From: Actinomycetota bacterium
Lineage (GTDB): Bacteria > Actinomycetota > Thermoleophilia > Solirubrobacterales > Solirubrobacteraceae
NCBI GenBank assembly: GCA_005883215.1
Contig: VAYS01000028.1
Coordinates: 1-42,030 of the forward strand
Length of the DNA stretch: 42,030 bases
Direction of reading: 5' to 3'
Made by a program: the position numbers and the translations under genes. The notes under the pieces were generated by a model, which made no database searches, had not been told where the DNA came from, and saw only the letters and a program-made list of their open reading frames with translations. Of the stretch, positions 7,006-19,071 are shown in pieces. Each line of letters starts with the position of its first letter. Positions within the stretch are counted from its first letter, which is position 1.

Positions 7006-7285
7006 GTGTCTCGCCCCGTCCGCCTGCTGGCGATCGGCCTGGGAATCCTGGCCTTTCTCGCCGTCAGCGCCGTGCTCGCGCGCTGGCTGAGCACGGACCA
7101 GCACCTCGCACACCGCCTACACGCTCACCGGCGCCACCGGCAGGACCCGGGTGGCCTGGAAGGTCCCCTCCCACCTGCCCGTCGTCCAGTGCGTGCTCGT
7201 GCGCCGAACCGGCAACGTCCTCTCCGGCCTGTCGGTTACCCTGCTCGATCTCGGTCCGCCGATTCCCGGCACCTCTGAGTGCTAG
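7006..7285 (+). pseudogene. broken small secreted/anchored protein gene (frameshift, probable internal loss)
   Basis: The GTG at 7006 opens a convincing signal anchor (LLAIGLGILAFLAVSAVLARWLST). Soon after, the frame turns into Arg/Pro/His-rich nonsense ending at 7278. In the +1 frame, from about 7115 to the TAG at 7283-7285, the sequence becomes protein-like again: AYTLTGATGRTRVAWKVPSH and then PVVQCVLVRRTGNVLSG. The two pieces look like the start and end of one small exported protein whose middle is missing. From memory of similar actinobacterial proteins the missing part would be tens of residues; this could not be checked. It may be a true pseudogene or a sequence or assembly error. Confidence 0.6.
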
Positions 7286-7329
7286 GGGTCCCGGCGCCCC
7301 GGGCGCCTGCCATCAGGACCGCTGCCGCC

Positions 7330-9303
7330 ATGCTCGCCGCCCGCCGCCCGCTCGCCGCCGCACCGATCCTCGCGCTGGTCCTGCTGGCGCTGGCACCGTC
7401 GGCGGGTGCCCAGGAGAGCACCGGCGGCACCGGCACCGGCACCGGGGGCGCCGACCTCACCCCCACCGCCCCACCCCCCCCGATCGTCCCGCCCCCGGTG
7501 GGCCCCTACCGAGTGGAGACGCCAAAGGCCAGGGCCCTGTACAGCTACGGCCCCTCCGGCCGCTACCTGCTCGGCGGCACCTGGCTGTTTCGCTTCGACG
7601 GCGGCCGCGGCACCCGCGGCCACTTCGAGCGCCAGCGCGGCACCGGCGGCTGGAGCAAGGTAAACGTGCCCAACGCCTGGAACGCCACCGGGGGAGGGGT
7701 GTCCAGCTATCTGGGCACCATCGGCTGGTACCGCAAGGACTTCCGCTTGCCCGGGGGGCGCGGCGCCACGTTCATCGTGCGCTTCGAGTCGGTCAACTAC
7801 CGCGCCAAGGTGTGGGTCAACGGCCACTACATCGGCTCGCACGCCGGGGCCTATCAGCCGTGGGAGCTGCAGATCCCGGGCAAGGACCTGCACGGCGTCA
7901 ACCGGCTGGTGGTCCGCGTCGACAGCCGCCGCCACGGCGGAGACCTGCCCCCCGGCGGGGTGAGCAAGACCAGCGGCCGGCTGATCGGCGGCTGGTGGAA
8001 CTACGGTGGGCTCCTGCGCGAGGTCTACCTGCGCCGGGTCAACCGCGTCGACATGAGCAGCGTCCAGGTCGAGCCCGATCTGCCCTGCCCGAGCTGCCCC
8101 GGACGCGTGCGCTACCGGGTGACCCTGACCAACTACTCCCGCTCGGATCAGAGCGTGCGCCTGGCCAGCCGCTTCGGCTCCCAGTCGGTCTCGGTCGGCA
8201 GCGCCCGGATCAAGAAGGGCCGCTCGCGCACGCTTCAGCGCACGATCACCGTGCGCAATCCCCGCCTGTGGTCTCCCGGCTCCCCCAACCTCTACGACGT
8301 CACGCTCGAGGCCAGCGCCGGCGGGGCGCGGGTGGCCCACTACTTCCTGCGCACCGGCATCCGCTCGATCCGCGTCTCCGGCGGCCTGCTGCTCATAAAC
8401 GGGCGGGTGGCCAACCTCCGCGGCGTGGCCCTGCACGAGGACTCGCCCCAGTTCGGCTTCGCCATCCCCAACTCGATCCGCGACCGCTACATCTCCGAGA
8501 TCCAGGACATCGGGGCAACGCTCGTGCGCGCCCACTATCCGCTCTCCCCCTACTTCGAGGAGCAGGCCGACTCCCACGGGATCCTGCTGTGGTCCGAGGT
8601 CCCCGTCTACTCGGTCGCCGAGAGCGAGCTGGAGAACGACCGGGTGCGCCAGGACGCGGTCAACCGGGTGCGCACCAACGTGGTCACCAACTCCAGCCAC
8701 CCCTCGGTGGCGATCTGGTCGATCGCCAACGAGCTCAACTCCAACCCCCAGCGCGGGCAGATCCGCTACATCAAGGAGGCCGTCCACGCCGCCCATGCGC
8801 TCGACCCCACCCGTCCGGTGGGGATGGCGGTGCAGGGCTACGTGACCAACGGCTGCCAGGCCGCCGCCTACCGCCCGCTGGCGGTGATCGGTCTGAACGA
8901 CTACTTCGGCTGGTACCCGGGCCCCGAGGGCTCGATCGCCGACCGCGACCTGCTGTCGGACTGGCTGGACCAGGAGCGCGCCTGCTACGGAGGCAAGGCC
9001 TTGATGGTGACCGAGTTCGGCGCCGAGGCCAACCGGGGCGGGCCGGTGGACGAGCGCGGCACCTACCCGTTCCAGAGCCAGTTCGTCGACGACAACCTGT
9101 CCGTGTTCGCCTCCAAGCCCTGGCTGGCGGGGGCCATCTACTTCGCCATCGAGGAGTTCCGGGTGCGCCCGGGGTGGGACGGAGGCAACCCCCGACCCAG
9201 CCCCCCGATCCACACCAAGGGCCTGATCAGCTTCGCCGGTGCGCGCAAGCCCGCCTTCTTCGACGCCCAGCGCCTGTACAAGGCAACCCAGCAGCTGCGC
9301 TGA
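7330..9303 (+). CDS. secreted glycoside hydrolase family 2 protein (beta-galactosidase/glucuronidase-like)
   Basis: Exported glycosidase of 657 residues from the ATG at 7330. A signal peptide (PLAAAPILALVLLALAPSAGAQ) is followed by a Thr/Gly/Pro linker. The GH2 order then follows: a sugar-binding jelly-roll (about 75-235, with NVPNAWNATGGG and VNYRAKVWVNGHYIGSHAGA), an immunoglobulin-like domain (about 250-345, ending in NPRLWSPGSPNLYDV) and a TIM barrel (about 360-640). The acid/base glutamate is E468 in IWSIANE and the likely nucleophile is E562 in MVTEFGAE, so it looks active. Substrate is unclear; beta-glucuronide, galactoside or mannoside are all possible. An in-frame GTG at 7279 would put extra residues before the signal peptide and is less likely. 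It is unusual among the housekeeping genes around it and lies just after a broken gene. Confidence 0.92.
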   Translation: MLAARRPLAAAPILALVLLALAPSAGAQESTGGTGTGTGGADLTPTAPPPPIVPPPVGPYRVETPKARALYSYGPSGRYLLGGTWLFRFDGGRGTRGHFERQRGTGGWSKVNVPNAWNATGGGVSSYLGTIGWYRKDFRLPGGRGATFIVRFESVNYRAKVWVNGHYIGSHAGAYQPWELQIPGKDLHGVNRLVVRVDSRRHGGDLPPGGVSKTSGRLIGGWWNYGGLLREVYLRRVNRVDMSSVQVEPDLPCPSCPGRVRYRVTLTNYSRSDQSVRLASRFGSQSVSVGSARIKKGRSRTLQRTITVRNPRLWSPGSPNLYDVTLEASAGGARVAHYFLRTGIRSIRVSGGLLLINGRVANLRGVALHEDSPQFGFAIPNSIRDRYISEIQDIGATLVRAHYPLSPYFEEQADSHGILLWSEVPVYSVAESELENDRVRQDAVNRVRTNVVTNSSHPSVAIWSIANELNSNPQRGQIRYIKEAVHAAHALDPTRPVGMAVQGYVTNGCQAAAYRPLAVIGLNDYFGWYPGPEGSIADRDLLSDWLDQERACYGGKALMVTEFGAEANRGGPVDERGTYPFQSQFVDDNLSVFASKPWLAGAIYFAIEEFRVRPGWDGGNPRPSPPIHTKGLISFAGARKPAFFDAQRLYKATQQLR

Positions 9304-9326
9304 GCTTCTAACATGGCCGGTCGCCC

Positions 9327-10043
9327 ATGGCCCGCGCGACCAGCACCAAGCTCTCGGTCAGCCCCCGCCAGGCGCACGGCTCGCGCGCCGTGCGCCGGCT
9401 GCGCCGCGAGGGCCGCGTGCCCGGCGTGCTCTACGGCCGCGGGGGGGACTCGGTCGCCTTCGAGATCGATGCCCGCGAGCTGCGCCTGGCGCTGGCCGCC
9501 ACCGGCGCCGTGCTCGACGTCAGCATCGACGGGGGCGACGCCACTCCCGCCGTGCTCAAGGACGCCCAGCGCGACCCGGTCCACGGCCAGACCGTCCACG
9601 TTGACCTGCAGCGGGTGCGGCTCGACCAGCCGATCCACGCCGTCGTCACGGTCGAGCTGACCGGCGCCGAGGAGGCGCCCGGGGCCAAGGAGGGCGGGGT
9701 GCTCGAGCACGTCACCCGCGAGCTCAACGTCGAGGCGCTGCCCACCGAGATCCCCGAGTCGATCTCCTACGACGTCTCCGCGATGGACATCAACGACACG
9801 GTCACCCTCGCCGCGCTCACCGCTCCGCCCGGGGTGACCCTGCTCGACGACCTCGAGGAGACCGTGATCGCGACGCTCACGCCGCCCAAGCTCCAGCTCG
9901 AGGAGGAGGAGGAGCCCGAGGAGGAGACCGAGCTGGTCGGCGAAGGCGAGGAAGTCGAGGAGGGCGAGGCCCCCCCCGCCGCCGAGGGCGAGGCCGAGCG
10001 CGGCGAAGGCGCCGAGCCCCCGCCCGAGGGCGGCGGCGAGTAG
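9327..10043 (+). CDS. rplY: 50S ribosomal protein L25/general stress protein Ctc
   Basis: Binds 5S rRNA in the large ribosomal subunit. The 238-residue length is that of the long Ctc/TL5 form. It has an N-terminal L25 domain (about residues 5-95, with LRREGRVPGVLYGRG and DPVHGQTVHVDLQRV) and a C-terminal TL5-type beta domain (about 96-185, with ELNVEALPTEIPESI and DTVTLAALTAPPGVTLL). A very acidic tail (Glu runs with Pro/Gly, about 190-238) is common in actinobacteria. The ATG at 9327 has no clear ribosome site. A TAACAT box lies at 9309-9314, suggesting a short leader. pth follows directly, the normal neighbour of rplY. Confidence 0.95.
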   Translation: MARATSTKLSVSPRQAHGSRAVRRLRREGRVPGVLYGRGGDSVAFEIDARELRLALAATGAVLDVSIDGGDATPAVLKDAQRDPVHGQTVHVDLQRVRLDQPIHAVVTVELTGAEEAPGAKEGGVLEHVTRELNVEALPTEIPESISYDVSAMDINDTVTLAALTAPPGVTLLDDLEETVIATLTPPKLQLEEEEEPEEETELVGEGEEVEEGEAPPAAEGEAERGEGAEPPPEGGGE

Positions 10044-10046
10044 GCC

Positions 10047-10622
10047 CTGGCCCTCTTTCGCCCCACGCCCGCCGACTGGCTGGTGGTCGGGCTGGGCAAT
10101 CCCGGAGCTGGCTACCGCGACACCCGCCACAACGTCGGCTTTCGCGTGGCCGAGACGCTGGCCGAGCGCTGGGGCCTGGGGCGCTCGCGCGAGCGCTACC
10201 GAGCGCGCGTCCACGAGGGCCGCGCCGGGCCGGGCGGCCCCCGGGTGGCCATCCTCGTGCCCCAGACCTACATGAACGAGGCCGGCCGCTCGGTGGGCCC
10301 CGCCCGCGGCGCCTATCGCGTGCCGCGCGAGCGCGTGCTGGTGGTCCACGACGAGATCGACCTCGACTTCGGCGACGTGCGCCCCCGCCTGGGCGGTGGC
10401 CTGGCCGGCCACAACGGGCTCAAGTCCGTGCGCGCGGGGCTGGGGGGCGAGGACTTCGCCCGGGTGCGCGTGGGCGTCGGTCGCCCCGACACCACCGACC
10501 CCGAGCAGGTCGCGGCGTGGGTACTGGCTCGGTTCCCCGAGCCCCCGGATGCGGTCGAGCGCCTGGTCGCCGACGCGGCGAACGTGGCCGAGGACGTGAT
10601 CATGGAGCGCCGTGAGCTCTGA
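10047..10622 (+). CDS. pth: peptidyl-tRNA hydrolase (likely CTG start)
   Basis: Releases tRNA from peptidyl-tRNA that drops off ribosomes. Motifs are VGLGNPGAGYRDTRHNVGF, with the catalytic His in TRHN; PQTYMNEAG; VVHDEIDLDFGDVR; and GGGLAGHNGLKS. The start is the oddity. The only canonical start near the front is GTG at 10083, which would begin inside the first beta-strand (protein starting MVGLGNPG). The frame stays open upstream, and from CTG at 10047 reads LALFRPTPADWLVVGLGNPG, matching the usual Pth N-terminus. CTG at 10080 is another option. From 10047 the product is 191 residues, the normal size. It follows rplY by 3 bases, and its end overlaps the mfd start by 11 bases, implying one operon. 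Confidence 0.93.
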   Translation: MALFRPTPADWLVVGLGNPGAGYRDTRHNVGFRVAETLAERWGLGRSRERYRARVHEGRAGPGGPRVAILVPQTYMNEAGRSVGPARGAYRVPRERVLVVHDEIDLDFGDVRPRLGGGLAGHNGLKSVRAGLGGEDFARVRVGVGRPDTTDPEQVAAWVLARFPEPPDAVERLVADAANVAEDVIMERREL

Positions 10623-11984
10623 GCGGACAGCCGCCCCCGCCGCGGGCGCCCTGCGCTCCCTGCTGGGGCACGCCGCCTACGAGCCCGCCGCCGTAGCCCT
10701 GGCCCGGGACGGCGGCCGGGCGTTCGTCGCCTCCGCCCTTCGCCCCTACCTGATCGCCGCCTTGCTCGACGGGATCCCGGGCGCCCTGGCCCAGGACCGC
10801 CCCGCCCTGGTGGTGGCCGCCGATGACCGCTCCGCCCGCGACCTGGCCGTCGACCTGCGGGCCTGGCTCGCCCCGCGGCCCGTGCGCTTCTATCCCTCGC
10901 GCGGGGTCGCCTATGAGTCCCACCTCACTCCCCCCGCCCACCTGGTGGGGCTGCGGGTGGCGGCGCTCGACGCGCTGCTGGCCTTCGTGGGCGAGGCCGG
11001 GGGCCAGTCCGCGGGCGAGGCGTCTCAGGCGGGGGCGGAGCCGGGCCGGGAGGCCGAGCCGCCGGTGGTGGTGATCTCCGCCGTGGCCCTGTCCGAGAAG
11101 GTCCCCGACCCCGCGCTTCGCCCCCGCTCGTTCTGGCTCTCGGTGGGAGAGCAACTCGACCTCGAGGCGTGCGCGGCGGCGCTCGTCCAGGCGGGCTACG
11201 AGCGCGTCGACCAAGTCGAGGACCGGGGCCAGTTCGCCATGCGCGGGGGCCTGGTCGACCTCTATCCGGCCACCGAGGAGCGGGCCGTGCGCGTCGACCT
11301 GTTCGGCGACGAGATCGAGTCCCTGCGCTGGTTCTCGACCTTCACCCAGCGCTCGCTGGGAGAAGCCCAGCGCGTCGAGGTGGCGCCCGCCGCCGAGCTC
11401 GCCCCCGAGCATCGCGCGCTCGCTTCGCTCCCGAGCGCCGAGATCGCCGCGCTGGAGGACCGCGCCGAGCGCCCCGACATCGCCGAGCTGCTCCCGGTCG
11501 AGCGTTTCGTCGCCCTGCTCGACCTGCTTCACCCGGCCGCCCCCGCCCTGGTGATCGCCGCCGATGAGGAGATCGAGCCCTCGCTGGGCGACCACTGGGA
11601 CGACGTGTGCGCCGCCTTCCATGACGCCGAGGCCCACCACCTCTACGTCCCGCCGGCCGAGGTGGGCGCGGCCCTGGCCGAGCGGGCCGAGATCCGCCTC
11701 TCCTCGCTGGCGGGCGGGCAGGCGGTCGAGTTCCGCGCCCAGGCGGCGGCCACGTCGGCCCGCTCCCTGCGCGAAGCCGAGCCCGAGCTCGAGCGCCTGG
11801 TGCGCTCGGGCTACAGCACCGTGGTCGCCTGGCCCCGGCGGGGGGACGGCGAGCGCGCCGCGTACAACCTCGCGCGCGCGAGCGCCTCCTGGTTGGGCGA
11901 GGGACCGCCGCTGGCGCCGGCGCCGGGGGCCCCCCCGGACGGCGACGGGTCCTCCGGGGCGCCGGCGCCCGAGGGGACATCGTC

Positions 11985-13987
<2,003 letters not shown>

Positions 13988-13991
<4 letters not shown>

Positions 13992-15265
13992 GCCGCGGTA
14001 TCCGCACTCTCTCGGCGCTTGGCGCCGTTTTCATTTCTGGGGCCGGGCTGGCGGCGTGTGGCAACGGGGTGCCGGGCAACGCGGTCGCGCGGGTGGGCGA
14101 CTACGTCGTCACCAAGCGCGACTTCGACCACTGGATGGTGGTCGCCGCCGCCTCCTCGGCCGCCGCCGTGCCGGGCCAGACCGCCAAGCCGGTGGTGCCC
14201 GACCCGCCCACCTTCGCCGGGTGCATCGCCAACAAGCGCCAGACCGCGCCCAAGCCGGCCAAGGGCCAGCCCGCGCCCAACGATACGCAGTTCAAGGCCC
14301 AATGTGAGCAGGAGTACAACAGCCTGCGCGACCAGGTCATGCAGTTCTTGATCTCCGCCGACTGGATCACCGGAGAAGCCTCGGACCAGGGGGTCAAGGT
14401 CTCTCAGAAGGACGTGGTCAACCAGTTCAACACGATCAAGAGCCAGCAGTTCCCCAAGCCGGCGGACTTTCAGAAGTTCCTCTCCCAGTCGGGCATGAAC
14501 ATGGCCGACCTGCTGTTTCGGGTCAAGCTCGACCTGCTCTCGACCAAGCTGCGCCAGAAGATCACCAAGGGCCAGGACAAGGTCTCGAGCGCCCAGATCT
14601 CCAAGTACTACAACCAGAACAAGCAGCGCTTCGGTCAGCCCGAGCGGCGCGACCTGCGGCTGGTCCTGACCAAGACCCCCGGCGACGCGCAGAAGGCCAA
14701 GTCGGCGCTCGGGCACGGCCAGTCCTTTAACAAGGTGGCCAAGCAGTACTCGATCGACCAGGCGTCCAAGAACCAGGGCGGCACGCTGCTGGGGGTGGCC
14801 AAGGGCCAGCAGGAGCAGGCGCTCGACCAGGCGGTGTTTTCGGCCAAGCCCAACCAGCTCTCGGGGCCGGTCAAGACCCAGTTCGGCTACTACGTCTTCA
14901 TGGTTACCAAGGTCACTGCGCCCACCCAGCAGAGCCAGGCCCAGGCCACCCCGGTCATCAAGCAGCTGCTGGCCTCCCAGAACCAGCAGCAGGCGCTGAC
15001 CAGCTTCGTCACCAAGTTCCGCAAGAAGTGGACGGGTCGCACCAACTGCCGCAAGGGGTTCGTCGTCCAGAGCTGCAGCAACTTCCCCAAGCCCAAGGGC
15101 GGCACCGGCACCGCGCCCCCCGGGGCGGTGCCCCAGCAGGGCGCGCCCCCGCAGGGCGGCGCTCCCCCGCAGGGCGGCGCTCCCCCGCAGGGTGGCGCTC
15201 CTCCGCAGGGCGGCGCTCCTCCGCAGGGCGGCGCACCCCCGCAGGGTGGCCCCCCAGGCGGCTGA
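13988..15265 (+). CDS. PpiC-type (parvulin) peptidyl-prolyl isomerase lipoprotein, SurA/PrsA-like
   Basis: Likely extracytoplasmic folding factor anchored by a lipid. The signal peptide ends in a lipobox, LAAC, with C24 as the lipidated residue. A SurA-N-like helical region follows (about 90-190), then a parvulin domain (about 195-320, with SAQISKYYNQNKQRF, RDLRLVLTKTPGDA, NQGGTLLGVAKGQ and GPVKTQFGYYVFMV). The C-terminus (about 385-425) is a tandem repeat of GAPPQG. GTG 13988 overlaps the mfd stop by 4 bases, so translation is probably coupled. Four Cys besides C24 may form disulfides. The equivalent place in mycobacteria carries lipoprotein genes, in line with the context. The 425-residue length is long for the family because of the tail. 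Confidence 0.9.
15140..15247 (+). repeat. six tandem 18-base units encoding GAPPQG
   Basis: Six consecutive 18-base copies, differing only at a few mostly third-codon positions, encode GAPPQG in the C-terminal tail of the PpiC lipoprotein. Near-identity of the copies suggests expansion by slippage, so copy number may vary between strains. Confidence 0.9.
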
Positions 15266-15290
15266 GCCCGGGGCCTCGCCGGGCCCCGGT

Positions 15291-17257
<1,967 letters not shown>

Positions 17258-17290
17258 GCCACCCCGGGAGCCCACAGCCCCCGTGGCGGC

Positions 17291-17668
17291 CTAGAGCTCC
17301 TGACGGCCGGCGTAGCCGGCGTCGAGCTCGTGCCAGAAGCCGATGTCCTCCTCGCCCTCGACCCAGCACAGGTAGACCTCGCGGCCGTCGCGGATCGCCG
17401 GGAAGTCGACCAGCCCGCGGTCGAGGTCGCGCAGGACGATCTCGCGCTCGCCCAGCTCCTCCACGCTCGATCGCAGCTCGAGGAAGGCCTCGCCCACCAG
17501 CCGGCCCGCCGCTCCGCCACCGTTGCCCGGCGACCCCTCGGCCAGCGCCGTCCGCGCGTCGGTGTCGGCGAGCCGCTCGCGGGCGTCCCGAACGGCCGCC
17601 AGGCGCTCGGTCACCCAGGGCAGCTCGGCCTGGGCCTGCTCGAGGGAGTAGTGGCGGCGGTGCCTCAC
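17291..17668 (-). CDS. DUF2203 family protein
   Basis: A 125-residue protein with the DUF2203 signature: [15 protein letters not shown] at the N-terminus, then an Arg/Ala/Glu-rich helix. The [20 protein letters not shown] block follows, and [20 protein letters not shown] near the C-terminus. Function unknown. Two GTG codons could start it. The one at 17668 is preferred because a TAGCGT box lies exactly 7 bases before it; the outer GTG at 17677 would overlap that box. It is encoded opposite to eno and ftsB, interrupting the otherwise common eno-ftsB order. Confidence 0.85.
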   Translation of the reverse strand: MRHRRHYSLEQAQAELPWVTERLAAVRDARERLADTDARTALAEGSPGNGGGAAGRLVGEAFLELRSSVEELGEREIVLRDLDRGLVDFPAIRDGREVYLCWVEGEEDIGFWHELDAGYAGRQEL

Positions 17669-17675
17669 GCGGCGC

Positions 17676-17681
17676 ACGCTA
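17676..17681 (-). promoter_or_regulatory. -10 box TAGCGT, leaderless promoter of the DUF2203 gene
   Basis: On the minus strand TAGCGT is followed by 7 bases and the GTG at 17668, with no ribosome site. The spacing matches the other leaderless-type starts of this window and decides between the two candidate GTGs. Confidence 0.45.
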
Positions 17682-17730
17682 GCGCCCGCCCGCCCGCAGG
17701 AGACCCCTCCTCGGCGGCGAAATCGCGGTC

Positions 17731-18063
17731 ATGGCCGCCGCCCGCCTGAGCACGCGCGCATCCGTTTCGCGGGCTCGCCCCGCGGGCGTGCGCTGGGACC
17801 GGCTGGGGCGCATCGCCATGCTCCTGGTGCTGCTCGCGCTGCTCTACCTGTACCTCGGCGCGGCGCGCTCCTACCTGTCGAGCACCCAGCAGGCCCACCG
17901 CCAGGGGGCCGACATCCGCCGGTTGGAGTCCGACAACGCCCGTCTGCGCGCCCGCCGAAGCGCGCTCGAGCGCCCGAGCGCGCTCGAGCAGGAGGCGCGC
18001 CAGCTGGGGATGATCCGCCCCGGCGAGCGCCCCTACGTCATCGAGGGCCTGCCCCCCAACTGA
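17731..18063 (+). CDS. septum formation initiator FtsB/DivIC-like protein
   Basis: A bitopic division protein of 110 residues. It has a basic N-terminus, one membrane helix (IAMLLVLLALLYLYLGAAR, about 28-47) and an extracytoplasmic coiled coil (about 52-85: QGADIRRLESDNARLRARRS). The end, ARQLGMIRPGERPYVIE, is typical of FtsB/DivIC and is expected to bind FtsL/FtsQ at the septum. In many actinobacteria it lies just after eno, as here apart from the intervening DUF2203 gene on the other strand. The ATG at 17731 lacks an obvious ribosome site. Confidence 0.9.
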   Translation: MAAARLSTRASVSRARPAGVRWDRLGRIAMLLVLLALLYLYLGAARSYLSSTQQAHRQGADIRRLESDNARLRARRSALERPSALEQEARQLGMIRPGERPYVIEGLPPN

Positions 18064-18120
18064 TCCGGGAGTGCCCGCCGAAGTGGCCGGCCCGGCCTCC
18101 CGGTCGGCGGCGGCGTGCCC

Positions 18121-18126
18121 TACAGT
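18121..18126 (+). promoter_or_regulatory. -10 box TACAGT, leaderless promoter
   Basis: TACAGT lies 7 bases before the GTG at 18134, with no ribosome site between them. This supports both the start choice and a leaderless message. Confidence 0.5.
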
Positions 18127-18133
18127 GGCGCGC

Positions 18134-18457
18134 GTGTCGTTCGAGTATGCGCTGGGCCAGTGGCGGGACGGCGAGCGGCGGATGCGCGAGGCGCCGCCCG
18201 AGCGGCGTGCGGTGCTCGAGCGCGTGATCGAGCGCGTGGTGGCCGAGCTGCGCCGGCGCCTGGGTGGGGCCTTCACCACCGACGAGCTGGTCGAGCTCTA
18301 CGGTCGCGGCACCGACTGGTGCGTGCAGATCGCCGTGGCCAGCGCGCCCCAGGCGCCCTGGGCGTGGGAGGCCCGTACCGTCGCCGACGCGGCGTTTTCC
18401 CGCTACGTGCGCGACGCGACCGACTACGCCGGCGGCCGTCGCGCCTCGCGCGTGTAA
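18134..18457 (+). CDS. uncharacterised small soluble protein, 107 aa
   Basis: Not recognised. From GTG 18134 the protein starts VSFEYALGQWRDGERRM. It continues with a long charged helix (RAVLERVIERVVAELRRRLG), then FTTDELVELYGRGTDWC, VASAPQAPWAWEART and a basic end. No signal peptide or membrane helix. The pattern FTTDELVELYGRGTDW looks like a compact helical domain, but no family can be named. The start is supported by the TACAGT box. The gene is convergent with the acidic helix-turn-helix protein gene at 18477, with only 19 bases between stops. Confidence 0.75.
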   Translation: MSFEYALGQWRDGERRMREAPPERRAVLERVIERVVAELRRRLGGAFTTDELVELYGRGTDWCVQIAVASAPQAPWAWEARTVADAAFSRYVRDATDYAGGRRASRV

Positions 18458-18476
18458 CCCCACCCGGGCCGGGCTT

Positions 18477-19022
18477 TTAGTCCTCGTCGCTGCGGCGGAC
18501 GACGATCTGATCGGGCTCGACGACGACGGTGACCGGCCGGTGTCCGGCCCAGTGCTCGGCGTAGACCGGGTCATCGGTGATCGCCGGGTCCAGCCACAGC
18601 CCGTAGCCCTCCTCACCGTGGTCAAACGTGCCCTCCAGCGGGCGCCCGGCGCGGCCGCGCCCGCGGCCCCCGCGGCGCCCACGCCGGCGCCGTCCCTCGC
18701 GGGCGCCCTCCGCGGCGGCCTCCCCGTCGTCGCGTCCGGCCTCCGTCCCGCGCTCGACCTCGGATTCGCGCTCGGCCTCGGCCGCCTCGAGCTCGGCGGC
18801 GATCAGCGCGTCGTCCTCGGCCCGTAGATCGATCTCGTCCGGAAACGGGACGCCCGGGCTCTCGCCCCCCTCGGACTCGGGGGCGAGCTCGTTCTGGCGC
18901 TTGAACTCCTCGATTTCCTGAACCGTGACCTCGAGCTGGTGGGCGATCCAGGCGTCGGTGCGCCCTTGGCGCACCCAGGTGCGGATCTGGTTGAGCTGCG
19001 GGCGCAAGGAGCGGCGTGCCAC
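18477..19022 (-). CDS. uncharacterised protein: N-terminal helix-turn-helix-like, acidic middle, RG-rich linker
   Basis: Not recognised as a named family. Three parts are visible in 181 residues. Residues about 8-45 (QIRTWVRQGRTDAWIAHQLE then VTVQEIEEFKRQN) resemble a small helix-turn-helix. Residues about 48-110 are strongly acidic. A basic Arg/Gly-rich stretch ([17 protein letters not shown], about 112-128) follows. The C-terminal part (about 130-175) is a compact unit, EGYGLWLDPAITDDPVYAEH then GHRPVTVVVEPDQIVVRR. The mix of a recognition helix, an acidic region and an RG-rich segment hints at nucleic-acid binding, but that is inference. GTG 19022 follows a TAGGCT box by 9 bases. Confidence 0.75.
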   Translation of the reverse strand: MARRSLRPQLNQIRTWVRQGRTDAWIAHQLEVTVQEIEEFKRQNELAPESEGGESPGVPFPDEIDLRAEDDALIAAELEAAEAERESEVERGTEAGRDDGEAAAEGAREGRRRRGRRGGRGRGRAGRPLEGTFDHGEEGYGLWLDPAITDDPVYAEHWAGHRPVTVVVEPDQIVVRRSDED

Positions 19023-19031
19023 GAGCCGCGC

Positions 19032-19037
19032 AGCCTA
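19032..19037 (-). promoter_or_regulatory. -10 box TAGGCT before the gene at 19022
   Basis: The minus strand reads TAGGCT, 9 bases, then the GTG at 19022. The identical hexamer precedes the starts at 21420, 22077 and 23203. Confidence 0.45.
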
Positions 19038-19071
19038 ATAGACAAATCCCGGCCTTCGCGGCGCGAGCGAC

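Noticed and set aside
6798..9311. 837-codon plus-strand frame across the broken gene and the GH2 gene
   Set aside because: Arg/Pro/Gly-rich in a different frame from the clearly identified GH2 enzyme.
15192..15290. ATG 15192 as the mazG start
   Set aside because: It lies inside the GAPPQG repeat of the previous gene and would add a basic non-conserved leader; kept only as an alternative.
18458..18476. CCCGGGCCGGGCTTTT as a terminator for the gene at 18134
   Set aside because: The repeat leaves almost no loop, so a stable hairpin cannot form despite the T-run.
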